DNA from: Planctomyces sp. SH-PL62
GTDB taxonomy: Bacteria > Planctomycetota > Planctomycetia > Planctomycetales > Planctomycetaceae
DNA length: 37,846 nucleotides
Assembly (NCBI GenBank): GCA_945893045.1
Contig: CAMDEA010000074.1
Span: 1-37,846, forward strand
Reading direction: 5' to 3'
The translations under genes were made by a program, and so were the position numbers. Position 1 is the stretch's first letter. Every line of letters begins with the position of its first letter. The notes below the pieces were generated by a model that saw only the letters and a list, made by a program, of their open reading frames with translations, searched no databases and was not told where the DNA came from. Positions 1 through 11,200 of this stretch are shown here, piece by piece.

Positions 1-68
1 GGTCGGCGTGTCTCGACTTCCGAAGTGCCCAGAACTCAAACGCCGACCTGAAAAAGACTCCCGACCCC
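1..68. repeat. Long inverted repeat, left part cut by window edge
   Basis: The first nine bases (GGTCGGCGT) are complementary to 40-48. The right arm then continues to 68, ending CTCCCGACCCC. The missing left arm can be predicted from the element at 33206-33308, whose stem is nearly the same. It lies directly upstream of the dihydroorotase start and creates a spurious upstream TTG extension of that gene. Confidence 0.85.
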
Positions 69-89
69 TTGGCCCACCGGAACTCTCTC

Positions 90-1337
90 ATGCTGATCGC
101 CGGCCGCATTGTCAGTCCCGAACGCATTGTCTCCGGCCAAATCCGGATCGAGGGAGATCGCATTGTCGAAGTCGGCCCGCATTTGGGAGTCGCCGACAGA
201 ACGTTCTCGGACGATTGCCTGATCTTCGCCGGCTTTGGCGACATCCACATCCACGCGCGCGATGACGTCAGCGGCCACGAATCTCACAAGGAAGATTTCT
301 CAACCACCGCGCGAGCGGCCGTGCATGGCGGAGTCGTGCATGTCGCCGACATGCCGAACAATCACGTGCCGCCGATCGACGATGAATCCTACGCCGCCAA
401 GCAAGAGGTCGTGCGACGTCGCGACGTACCGATTCACATCACGCTTTATGCTGGCATCGGGCCGGGGACGCAGCCGTTGACGACAGCGGTGCCGTACAAG
501 GTCTACATGGGACCGAGCGTCGGCGAGCTGTTCTTTCGCAAGCTCAGCGATCTCGATGCAACGCTGGCGGCGTATCGCGGGCAAGCGGTCAGCTTCCATT
601 GCGAAGATCCGGAGTTGATGGATCTGCACCGAACCGCGCCGACTCACGAGCAACGCCGGCCGCCGGAATGCGAAGTCTCGGCCACATCGTTCGCACTGCA
701 AATGATCGAGAAGTACGACCTCACCGGAAAACTGTGTCATTACTCGGTCGGTGCCGGCATTCCATTGATCCGCGCGGCGAAGGCGCGTGGACTGCGAGTC
801 ACCGCCGAGGTGACTCCGCATCATCTCTACTACGACGAGTCCGATATCACCGACGCCAATCGTGGCCTGATGCAAATGAACCCGCCGCTGCGAGCCGTCC
901 ACGATCGACTGGCGATGCTCGCCGCGCTGCGCGAAGGGACGCTCGATTACCTCGCGACCGATCACGCGCCGCACACGCTCGAAGAGAAGGCGCGCGGCGT
1001 CTCCGGTCAGCCGCACTTGGACACCTATGGCGCGTTCGTGACGTGGCTGATCGTGAAACAAGGATTCGCGCCGGAGCAAGTCGCCACGTTTTGCTCGGCA
1101 AAGCCGGGCGAGTTCGTGAATCCGTACTGTGCTCCACTTCGCTTCGGCCACATCGAGCCGGGCTACACAGCCTCGCTGACCGTTCTGAATCTCGCGCGGC
1201 CGCAGACCATTCGCCGCGAAGATCTCTTCACCAAATGTGGCTGGTCCCCGTTCGAGGGAGTGACGTTTCCCGGTTCCGTCGAAGCGATTCTGCTACGCGG
1301 CGCATGGCAGCGTCTCGCGAGTGGCGTGATTCCTTGA
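90..1337 (+). CDS. pyrC: Dihydroorotase (class I amidohydrolase)
   Basis: Likely catalyses the reversible cyclisation of carbamoyl aspartate to dihydroorotate, step three of de novo pyrimidine synthesis, in the cytoplasm. The 415-residue product has the metal-binding HIHAR motif (H53, H55, R57), a candidate carboxylated lysine K137 in VPYKVYMGPS, metal-ligand histidines H170 (SFHCED) and H217 (CHYS), and D291 in ATDHAPH near the C-terminal end of the barrel. EVTPHHL is also typical of the family. ATG at 90 was chosen because the only upstream in-frame start, TTG at 69, falls at the end of a palindromic repeat. No other pyrimidine gene is adjacent. The related hydantoinases and allantoinases share the fold, but the motif spacing fits dihydroorotase best. 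Confidence 0.9.
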   Translation: MLIAGRIVSPERIVSGQIRIEGDRIVEVGPHLGVADRTFSDDCLIFAGFGDIHIHARDDVSGHESHKEDFSTTARAAVHGGVVHVADMPNNHVPPIDDESYAAKQEVVRRRDVPIHITLYAGIGPGTQPLTTAVPYKVYMGPSVGELFFRKLSDLDATLAAYRGQAVSFHCEDPELMDLHRTAPTHEQRRPPECEVSATSFALQMIEKYDLTGKLCHYSVGAGIPLIRAAKARGLRVTAEVTPHHLYYDESDITDANRGLMQMNPPLRAVHDRLAMLAALREGTLDYLATDHAPHTLEEKARGVSGQPHLDTYGAFVTWLIVKQGFAPEQVATFCSAKPGEFVNPYCAPLRFGHIEPGYTASLTVLNLARPQTIRREDLFTKCGWSPFEGVTFPGSVEAILLRGAWQRLASGVIP

Positions 1338-1375
1338 GCGACGAGCGTCTTTTTGAATGGTTCCGTTTTGCGGTT

Positions 1376-1446
1376 CATTCGCGCTCCACTTAATTCGCGC
1401 GGCAATCGTGTTTTGGGGGCCGCGCGAATTAAGTGGATCGCGAATG
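1376..1446. repeat. Inverted repeat, 28-nt arms with one mismatch
   Basis: Arms 1376-1403 and 1419-1446 pair over 28 positions with one mismatch; the inner 18 pairs (CCACTTAATTCGCGCGGC) are perfect. The loop is 15 nt. It begins about 40 nt after the dihydroorotase stop and could act as its terminator, although there is no clear T-run. The remaining 158 nt up to the sigma-factor start show no gene and no promoter that I can support. Confidence 0.9.
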
Positions 1447-1604
1447 GGGACAGGTCTCAGGCGAGACTCTCGTGAGTTGTTGAAACGCAGCCTCGGCGTG
1501 GCAGCCTTCCATCAAATCGCAATTTTTCAGGATTTGCGCGACACCTCGCGACGTCTCTCGACAATTCCTCTCTGACCGTTCGCCTTGCCCCACGAGACAT
1601 CCTC

Positions 1605-2219
1605 TTGCTGGACGAGCCTGACCAACTTGCCGTGATCCGCGGTTTGCGGGATGGCAGCCGAGATGCTTGGACCGCGCTGTACAACGGATACAGCGCGGAT
1701 GTCTGGCGGTATGTCGGTCGGTTGGTCGGCGGGCAATCGAGCGAGATCGCGGATGTTGTCCAAGAAACGTTCTTGGCGGCGGCCCGTTCCGCACGGCAGT
1801 TCGATGGCAGTCGCGGCTCGTTGTGGAGTTGGCTGGCGGGGATCGCTCATCACCAAGCGGCGGCCCATTGGCGGCGAAGCGGAAAGATCGAACGCGTTCG
1901 TGAGCTTGCGGAAGCGGGAGCCATCGAACTGCGGCAGTGGTGGGAGGGAACCGCATCGGCGGAAGCATTGTGCGAGCAGCGTGAACTGGCGGAGCTCGTG
2001 CGTGGCATCTTGGCCGAGTTATCGACCGATTACGCGGCATTGCTGACAGCGAAGTACCTCGACGACCAAAGCTTGGACGACTTGGCTCGCCGATTCGGCG
2101 GGTCAGTCGAAGCGATCAAATCGAAACTGGCCCGCGCTCGGCGGGAGTTCCGGGAGATGTTTGAATCACTGGCCGCTCGTAGTGACCCGATTCATCGGGT
2201 CGGGAACACGACCGCGTAG
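1605..2219 (+). CDS. ECF-family RNA polymerase sigma factor
   Basis: Extracytoplasmic-function sigma factor, predicted to direct RNA polymerase to a dedicated promoter set. In 204 residues it shows region 2 (about residues 10-80: WRYVGRLVGG, then the conserved DVVQETFLAA) and region 4 (about 130-185: a helix-turn-helix around SLDDLARRFGGSVEAIKSKLARA). No region 1 or 3 is present, as expected for this class. The start is uncertain: TTG at 1605 is used, and no in-frame ATG was found in the nearby upstream sequence I checked. The last roughly 15 residues and the stop codon are encoded by a palindromic repeat, so the original C-terminus may have been different. The next gene begins 47 nt later and carries a membrane anchor, suggesting a sigma/membrane-regulator pair. 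Confidence 0.88.
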   Translation: MLDEPDQLAVIRGLRDGSRDAWTALYNGYSADVWRYVGRLVGGQSSEIADVVQETFLAAARSARQFDGSRGSLWSWLAGIAHHQAAAHWRRSGKIERVRELAEAGAIELRQWWEGTASAEALCEQRELAELVRGILAELSTDYAALLTAKYLDDQSLDDLARRFGGSVEAIKSKLARARREFREMFESLAARSDPIHRVGNTTA

Positions 2220-2250
2220 ATCACGACCGCATGAATGCGGTCACTACGAG
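2177..2250. repeat. Inverted repeat spanning a gene junction, with nested hairpins
   Basis: Arms 2177-2203 and 2224-2250. Each arm holds its own 8-bp hairpin: GACCCGAT/ATCGGGTC at 2184-2201 and GACCGCAT/ATGCGGTC at 2225-2242. Two base pairs differ between the arms and both partners changed each time. The element contains the sigma-factor stop codon and an in-frame ATG (2231) of the next gene. Confidence 0.9.
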
Positions 2251-2266
2251 CGCGGAACTCGAAGAC

Positions 2267-5200
2267 ATGACACAAAACAATTCCCACGACCGAGACGAAG
2301 AACGGATCGCACAATTGCTGCGAACCGTGGACGCCGACATTCCCGCGCCGGATCGCGAGCGGCTCAACGCGCTGCGCGATCAATCGGCTGCGGCCTATTT
2401 GGATTGCGGTGACCCAAGTCACCGCTTTTCAAACAACGTCGAGTCACCGACAGATGCCCGTTCTGGCAATCCCTGCGTTTTGAAAAGCGACGACTCAGGT
2501 CGTCGCAGTCCCAAGAGGAGCACTCCCATGATGACTCTGGCCATGCGCGGACTGGCCGCCTTAGTGGCATCGGCAGCGATCGTTCTGGTCGGCGTATTGA
2601 TGCCGCAACCGATACCGAGACAAGTTCACGCGGCGGAGATTCCTTTTTCGGAAGTGCTCGCGGAACTGCGCGGGGCCGAGACATTGCAGTTTCGGCTTGT
2701 GAAAAGCGCAGGCGCACAAGCTGAGATTTGGGTCCGCGCGCCGGGACTGGTCCGCAAAGAAGAGTCGCCGCAGCGCTACGAGATCGCGGCCGGCTCGCGG
2801 CTGTGGCGAGTGGACGAAGAGACCAACACCGTCACCGAGGGGGACTCGCCGTGGTTCCTGAGCGCCGACAAGCAGATCGACTTGGTCGGGCTGCTGGGCG
2901 TGGACGTCAGCGACTCGACCGCGTTGCTGAGAGCGAAGCCCGTGACGAAGCGTTCGACCGCGCACGGTGAAGAGTTCGTGTACCTGGCGACGCTGCCGTC
3001 GAAGGTCGGCGACGTCACGATCGAAGCGTTTGCGGATGCCACGACCAAGCGGCTGAAGCGGATGACGGTGCGGCGCGGTGGCATGGACTTCAAACAGTGG
3101 CAATTGCTGGAACAGCACGCGGCCGCCATCGACCGAGTGCTGCCGCTGGCCGACATCACGCTGGTGGCAATGAATGTTCCGGTCGCGGACGACAAATTCA
3201 TCGTTGCGAAGTCGCTGACGGAAGATGGCCGCATTGGCAAGGTCAGTGAATCGCAAGGGATCGTCGTCCTGCGGCCGATGCTGGCGAAGCGGTGGACGCC
3301 GCTGTGTCGCGAGATGTTGCTCAAGCCGGGTGATTGGTTGCGCACCGAGCTGCGCGGAGCGAACGCGGTCAAGGTGACGCTGTCGTCCGAGGTCGAACTG
3401 ACGCTCGGCCCCGGCACACTGATCGAGTGCATTTCGCCGACGCAGGCTCGGCTGCACAGTGGGCAAGCGCAGGTGATGTCACCGAAGACAAACCAGGTCG
3501 AGGAGAACGTCCCGTTCATTCTGCTCGCACCACGCGAAGGGAAACGAGTCTTCAAACACGGCGACAAGCAGCTTGTGCGAGTCGACCGCGACGAGAAGCT
3601 GGTCGATGTCGAGAAAACGCCGTTGTGGCTGGCTGGCTTCGAGGGGACATCGAACAACGAATCGCTGGGCTCGCTGATCGTCAACCTGCCGGATGGTCGC
3701 AACGAACCGCTGACGGTCGGTTATCACAAGGTCAGCGTCGAGATTCGCGATCAGATCGCGCGGACGACCATCGAAGAGTCGTTCGTCAATCACACCGTCA
3801 GCCGGCTCGAAGGGGTATTTCATTTCCCGCTGCCGCAAGACGCCTCGATCAGTGGGTTCGGCATGTGGATTGGCAACGATCTCGTCGAAGCCGATGTTGT
3901 CGAGAAGCAACGCGCTCGCGAAATCTACGAGACGATCCTGCGTGAGAAGCGCGATCCGGGATTGCTCGAATGGACCGGCGGGAACATCTTCAAAGCCCGT
4001 GTGTTCCCAATCGAGGCACACTCCGAGAAGCGGATCAAAATCGTCTACACGCAGGTGCTGCCACTGCGGGCGAATCGCTACCGTTATTCCTACGGTCTGC
4101 GCAGCGAACTGCTCCGCACGAAGCCGCTGCGCGAGCTGTCGCTGACCGTGACAGTGAACTCGGCACTGCCGCTGAAGAGCGTGACCTGCCCGACGCATTC
4201 GGCGCGCGCTCAACAGACGGGACACTCGGCGCAGATCGAATTCGCAGCCCAGGAGTACACGCCGACGCGCGACTTTGAGGTCGTCTGCGAGATCGACGGC
4301 AAGCAATCCGATGTCGTCGTTGTGCCGCATCGGCGTGGAGATGACGGCTACTTGCTCGTGCAACTGTCGCCCCCCGCGCCGGAAGGGAATTGGCAACGCG
4401 AAGTGTTGCCGGACGGCAAGCCGCTCAGTGTCGTGCTGCTCTGCGACACGTCGGCCTCAATGGATTCCGAGAAGCGCAAACAGCAAGCCGAGTTTGTCTC
4501 GACCGTGTTGGCGTCGCTCGGCGAACAGGACCGCTTCTTGTTGGCGGCGGCCGATGTCGGCACTGTCTGGGCTTTTGCCGAGCCGATGACTGCGAACGCT
4601 GAGAACATCGCGAAGGCGCAAGCGTTTCTCGACGAACGGCTGTCGCTCGGCTGGACGAATTTGGATCGAGCGTTCGAGGATGTGTTGAAGAAAACCCCGG
4701 CCGATGCGCACGTCATCTACATCGGCGACGGCATTGTTTCCTCCAGCGACACCGATCCGGCCGCGTTCGTGAAGCGGCTGGCGCAGTGGGGAGTGGGGAG
4801 TGGGGAGCGGGGAGTGAAAGACGCTCCGCACTCCGCACTCCGCACTCCGCACTCAGTCCATGCGATCGGCGTTGGCAATTCGTTCGAGTCAGTCGTGCTC
4901 AAGGGGATCGCGTCGGTCGGTGGTGGTTCGGTGCGGAACATCGGCGGCGAGCAGACGCCACAAACCGTCGCGCTGGAATTGCTCAACGAGATCGCTCAGC
5001 CGGGGCTGCGCGATTTGAACGTCGAGTTCCGTGGGCTGCGGGTCGCGGCCGTGTATCCCGATCGGTTGCCGAACGTCGCCGCGGGGACGCAGCAGATTCT
5101 CGTCGGCCGGTATCTGCCCGATGGCAAAGATCAGCAGGGGGAGGTCATCGTCACCGGAATGCGTGGCAGCGAGAAGGTGCGGTACGCGGCGCGAGTCAGC

Positions 5201-8200
5201 TTGAAGGACGCCGAAGAGGGCAACTCGTTCATTCCGCGATTGTGGGCGCGAGCGCATCTCGATCAGTTGCTGGCGCAGGGGCAGAACCAGGCGATTCGCG
5301 ATGACATCATCCGGCTGTCGGAAGAGTTCCACATCATCACGCCGTTCACATCGCTGCTGGTGCTGGAGACCGATGCCGACCGCGAACGCTTCGGCGTGCA
5401 GCGTCGCTACGAGATGCGTGACGGCGAACGCTTCTTCGCCGAGGGTCGCGACAACGCGAACTACGAACTGCTGCAACAGCAGATGAAACGGGCCGGTGAT
5501 TGGCGGCTCGGCCTGCGCCGCGGCGTGCTGCGCAGCCTCGCGGGACTCGGCCGCAATTCGCGGGCGTTTCAGCAGCAGGCGCAGATCTATCACGGACGAC
5601 AAGCGGGCATGGCGGGGCGATACCTCAACGGCCCGATCGGCGGAGACTCGTTGGATTTCATCAGCGAGTCCGACGGAGCATCATCGACGTACCTCTTTCG
5701 ATCCGGCGATACCGAATACGCCGCGAACCTGGGGACGATGAGGTCGGAGGAGTATTCGCTCGGCGATGTCAGCCGCAGACTTTCGGAGCCGTTTGATCAG
5801 CCGCTCGATGCACGAGACACCTTGACCTTGTTTGGCAGGTCAGGAATCGAAGCGTCGCTGAGCGAATTCGACGGCACTGCTGTCGAAGAACTGAGTCTCG
5901 GCCTGCAAGACGCCGACGAAGATCGCAAGAGCGTGAGCGGGCTTTCGCCGCTCTCTGATGAAGTGCAGTCACTCTGGGCACTCGATGAATTGTCCGACGA
6001 GGCCGCGTTCACTCCGATGGGCAGAACACGCGGCGGGTCACTCGCACTGCCGAGGTTGCACGCGGCCGAGAAGTTGGAAGTGTTCAATTTCTCCATGCGG
6101 TCTGGTCGCCGCAGCAAGATGTCGGGACTTAGTTATGGCGGCGGTGGCTTTGGCGGCCGGGGCTATTACGAGCAGCAGCATCAACAGCCGGACTACACGA
6201 GTTGGATCAACACATTGTTCCCCACACTCGCAGCCGCGCCAGGCAAGGTCGTACCGGTGAAGCAGACAGAGAACTGGTCGGCCGAAGCGATCGCGCTGTC
6301 CAAGAGCCTGTTGCGAACGGACTCGCTGTTGAAGTTGGATGGCGGCATCGAACTGCGGCGCGTCTATGACGGATTCGATGTCCGTTGGAAGCGCCGAGCG
6401 TCGCGAAGCAGCGATCTCGTTCTGTACTCGCCGAGCGGCTGGCTGACGCGGCCGACGGGGCTGACCGATCAAACGGTGATTCAGTTCTGCGACGCGAAGG
6501 AGCGCGGCGTCTTCTCGCTGGCGTTCTTGCTGGGACGTGTCCGCGCGTCGGTCGAACAAGAACTGAAAACGCCGCCGCTCGCGCTGGATGATTCTTCGAT
6601 GTGGCCGCTCCACGAGTCTCAAGGCTACGCCGGGCGAGTCGAGCCAGCCGGTGAGAACCGTGCGAAGCTGATCCTCACCGCGAAGAACTCGAAATCCATC
6701 GGACACTTCACGATCGACACCGCGAAGCATGTGCTCGTTAAACGCGAATGGTTTGACGGCGAGAAGACGACCGGAGCGACGAGCTACGAGGACTTCGTCG
6801 AAGTCGCCGGAACGTGGTGGGCGAAGAAGTCCACGACGACCGACGCCAAAGGACGCACGATCTCCGAGAGCAAGCTCGATATTCAAGCGCATGGCAAAGA
6901 TCAATATGGCCAGCGCATCGCCGCCGAGTTGGCGGCCAAGCCGTCCGTGCAATTCCTGCATCCGCCGTTCGTGAAATTGAAAGTCGCGCGACAGAAGGTG
7001 GCCGACGGCTCGGCCGGCTTCGATGACCGAGTGACGATGATCCTGCACAACGCGACGTTGCAGCAGTGGGACGAGATGTGGAAGCAAGTCGAAGCCGTTG
7101 AAAAACTCGCGGCCGACAAGCCGGGCGTGCGCTGGCTGCGAACGATTCTGCTGGCCACGATCCGCCGCAATGAAGAGGCTCGGCAACGACTGCTGACCGA
7201 AGCCAAACAACTCGCCGCGAAACAGCGACAAGATGAGACGTTCCTCGCGCAGTTCATCCTCGGCCAAGCCTACTCGCTGATGGGCTGGCCGGAGTATTTC
7301 GAGTTTGTCCAGTTGTTCGAGGCTGCTGTGGCCAATCAGCCGGAGGGCGCTAGCCCCCGGTTCCGCGACGGCGAGACGCCCGAAGACAAACCGGGGGCTA
7401 GCGCCCCGTGGCTGATGTTTCAAGAGGCACGGCTGCAATGCCTCGACGCGCTAAGTCGCCATGAAGAGGCATTGGCGTTGCGGAAGTCGCTGGTCGAGAA
7501 GTCCCCGTGGCACCTGCACTGGCAGACCGACTTCGCCCATCGGCTGGCGCGGGCCGGGCAAGTGGACGCGGCGTTCGCGTGGTTGCAAAAAGAACTCGAC
7601 CGGCCGATTGAGCGCGACATTCACGAAGACGAAACGCTCCGCTCAGCCGTTTGCGAGCTGTATCGCGGCCAGGGTCGCTGGACCGACTTGCTGAAGTTCA
7701 CGACCGAATGGATCGCGAAGAAACCGGAGTCGCAGTCGTACAACTCGGCCTACGCGCAGCATCTGTCGGCGCTCGTTTTCAACGATCAAGTCGATGCGGC
7801 GAACACGCTCGTCGAGCAATGGTTCCGCGAAGCACGCATCGCCGGGCCGCTCGCGCCGGATCAGCGTGCTCGGCTGGAAACTGCGATCCAATTCGCGAAC
7901 GGCAGCGCGTACCACTTGTCGTCCCAACGCCCGGACGAACGCTGGTTCGAGGAATTGGCTGAGACGATCCGCTTCTTCCTCCGCCACAAGCATCACTCGG
8001 ACATCGCCACGCGCGGCATCGGCAATCACTACTTCTTGCAGAGCGATGTCGCCGACCGCCTGCGCGGCGAATTCCTGTCGCTGCTGCAAACGGATGTGGC
8101 GAATCTCACGCCAGCTCAAATCAACGCGCTGCTCGGCTGGACGTTGTCGGGACGGATCGAATTGAAAGAGCCGCTCAACGGACGCAAACAGTTGGATGCT

Positions 8201-11200
8201 TCGGAAGTGCCGAGCGACATCTGGAAGAAGATCGCCGCCGAACTGAAACCGCGTTGGGTCGCGGCACCAGACAAAGACGAAAAGCATCTGCTCGGCGAGT
8301 CGCTGCGGACGATCTACGCGAACCGATTCAGCGACACGGATCATTTGCCGTTCCTGCGCGAACGCTTGGCAACCGCTCATGCTGACTTCAAGACGGCCTA
8401 CGTGTCGTCGCTGTTCGAGGCGTTGCTGACGACGAAGTGGTCGGACGTGATTGAGCAAGAAGCATTCGCGCGACTGCTCGACTTGTCGGACGCGAAGGAG
8501 CCGGTCGATCGGCTGGCCGTGCAGCTTCCCGCTTTGCATCGGCTGGTCGATGCGCTGCTGGCGAATCGGCAATCGCTGGCGGAATCGCAACTCGGCGATC
8601 AAGGGGAGCAGAACAAGCTGACTCGCAAAGAACTGGCGGCGAAGAAGGCCGAGTTCCGCAAGACGGCTCGTGAGCAACTTTCTGGTCGATTGCTGGAGCA
8701 GGCGGGAATCCTGTTGCTACAGAAGCGAGTTCCGAATGCTGACAGCCTGGCGATGTGGATGCGGATTGAGCACGCGTGGCTCAATGTGGTGCTCGATCAG
8801 AATTTGCCGCAGGTTGAAGAACTCTGCTGGCAGATCCTCGGCGAATTGCCGCCCAACGTGGGGCACGTTGCCAACGTGCCCGGCGAAGATGAGGACGAGC
8901 ACGTTGAAAACGTGCTCCACGAAGCGCAAGCACGGCAGCAGTTCTTCGACGGCCTGCTTAAACAGCGAGCCTTCACGACAGTGATGAATCTCGCCGCGCG
9001 GCGCAAAGCGGAACCGGCGACGATCAATCGCGTGTTGAAGTACATCGACGCCGGAATCGCTCACGGCGGTGAAGTCGCGGAGACGTGGCGGAATACAAAG
9101 TTCCGAATGCTCATCGCGCTCGATCGGCCGGACGATTTGGATCGCGAGCTGCGCGAGTGGATTCGCACCGACGTCTCGACCGCTCCGTGGCGGCAGATGC
9201 TGGCGCGGCTGGTGGCTGAACGCGGCAAGCTCGATGAAGCGATTCAACTCTTCGAGGCGTGCGAGAAGGACAAACTGCTGTCGAACTCGGACTATCACAT
9301 GCTGGCCGATTGGTATCTCGTCTCGAACCGCCGCGCGGCTTATGAGCGATCGCGCATCGAAGCGTTCAAGCAGAATCCGGAGCACTCCCTCAGCAACCGG
9401 CTGTCTGCGGAGAGCAACCGTTGGATGCACTCGGAGGGACGGCTGCCCAGCGAACTCAATGAGAACGCGTTGTTCAGCGTCCAAGCCCTGTTCGAGAAGT
9501 CCGCTCAGCCGGAGAATTACCTGTGGCAGCATCGACAACTCTACGGCGCATGCCGCGACTTCCGGCTGCTGCGGATGCTGCCCGATGCGGTGCTCGGCCG
9601 AACGCCGCAGCAGGTTTATTCGTTCGTGCAAACGTTGCAGAACTCGACGCTCGGCGAACTGCGCAACGAAGCGCCGGCGGACGAGATTCTGGCAAGGATC
9701 AAACAGTTGCGGGAGCACGGCCGCGCAGATGTAACCCGAAGCGTCAGCGAGGGCGGGCGTTCCCCAAGAGTCGAAGTTGGCGAATCGGTGAAGCGTTCGC
9801 CCTCGCTAACGCTTCGGGTTACATCACTAACGCCGACGGACCTGCGCGCGCTCGATCTGCTGGAAGCGATCGTCGAGCGGAAGTCGTCGGAAGTTCTTAA
9901 TCAACCCGGCCCGCATATCGACGCCTGCGTCGCTGCGCTCCAGCGAGCGTTCCAGCGCGAGTGGTCCGCTGGTGAGCCGCGGATGATGTCGAACTTTCTG
10001 TATCAGCTCGGCGGATTGCCGAACGAGAAGCTCAAGGCAGAACAGTTTCGCGAACTGCGCGAACTGCAACGGCTCGCGCCGCTCCACTCGCGAGACCATC
10101 TGGCGATCACGACCGACTTGTGCAACCTCATGTTCTGGAGTTACTCGCAGAAACACCTCGCTCTGATCGAGATGGAACTGGTCGTCACCAACTACACACA
10201 AGCAAATAACGGGAAGTGGCCGCATCTCGATAACGAATTGCTCAGCCGTTACGTCGCGATGCTGGAGGGTTCCAGTCATCACGATGTGGGTGAGACAGTC
10301 CTAAAACGTTACTTCGCGAAGCCAGAGAATGACGAGCAACGCAAATGGCTCAACGATCGGCTGATGTCGCTCTACAACCATGCCCTCGAACACGACGGAG
10401 CCGTGTCGCTGGGGACGGGCCGGGCGAAGTTGTTCGGAGCAATCGTCTCGCTCACGCAGAAGGAACTCGCGGCGGCTCCCGACGAGAACGTGAGATACAA
10501 CCTCGTCGCACGGCTGGTAACGACGTTTGACATCGCTCGGCGTCATCAGCTTCCGGCGACGGCCGAGGCCGTGCGGAAGTTCGCGTTCGAGGAACTGCCC
10601 GTGCTCCTTAAACGTCAGCAGGCGCAGTACTCCAACACGGTGACGACGCCCATGCACCTCATCGGCGAAGTGCTGGGCCCGAAGCTCGCCTTGCGGTACG
10701 CCGTCGAGCGGATGGAGCAATATCCGCAACGTCTGGAGTTTTCGTGGAACAACTCGTGGAACACCTTCGGAAATGAACTGGCTCGCCGCCGCCACGAATC
10801 GGCGCAGGCGAAGCTCGACATCCAGGAGCTGGAACCGCGCGTGCTCAAATTGGCGATCGCGGAATTGAAACGCGAGCTTCGCACCGAAGAGGGCCGCAAC
10901 CACGCGCTCTACCACAAGCACCAAAGCTATTTTTGGACGGAGAAGGGAGCCGAATTCGCCAAGGCCGCCGAGGAAGTGCTCGCTGAACGCCGCACGTCCG
11001 GCCGCCGGGCCGTGACGGTCGCGAATTACCTGTGGAGCGGACTCGACCGCGCCGCGCGAGCCATCGAGATTTTGCTGCTGGCTCACAAGAACGGCTTGTT
11101 GGATGAAGCCGCTCAAGTGCAACTGGTGAATTGGCTGCACCAGCAGAATCGCTGGGCCGAGTCGATCCCGTTACTCGAACCGCTGGTCCGTGATCGGCCC

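Noticed and set aside
69..89. Longer start (TTG) of the dihydroorotase gene
   Set aside because: The TTG lies at the end of a palindromic repeat; ATG 90 gives the normal family N-terminus.
300..1151. Open frame of 283 codons antisense to the dihydroorotase gene
   Set aside because: The sense frame carries all metal ligands of dihydroorotase; the antisense product resembles nothing.
1447..1604. ECF-type autoregulated promoter upstream of the sigma factor
   Set aside because: No convincing -35/-10 pair could be picked out by eye without a known target set.
4784..4857. Simple assembly error or tandem-repeat artefact inside the VWA domain
   Set aside because: The frame is kept on both sides, the VWA fold resumes correctly, and the same layout occurs in several other elements.
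6038..7438. Open frame of 466 codons on the minus strand
   Set aside because: It lies wholly inside the giant plus-strand gene, is arginine-rich with no domain, and is a codon-bias shadow.
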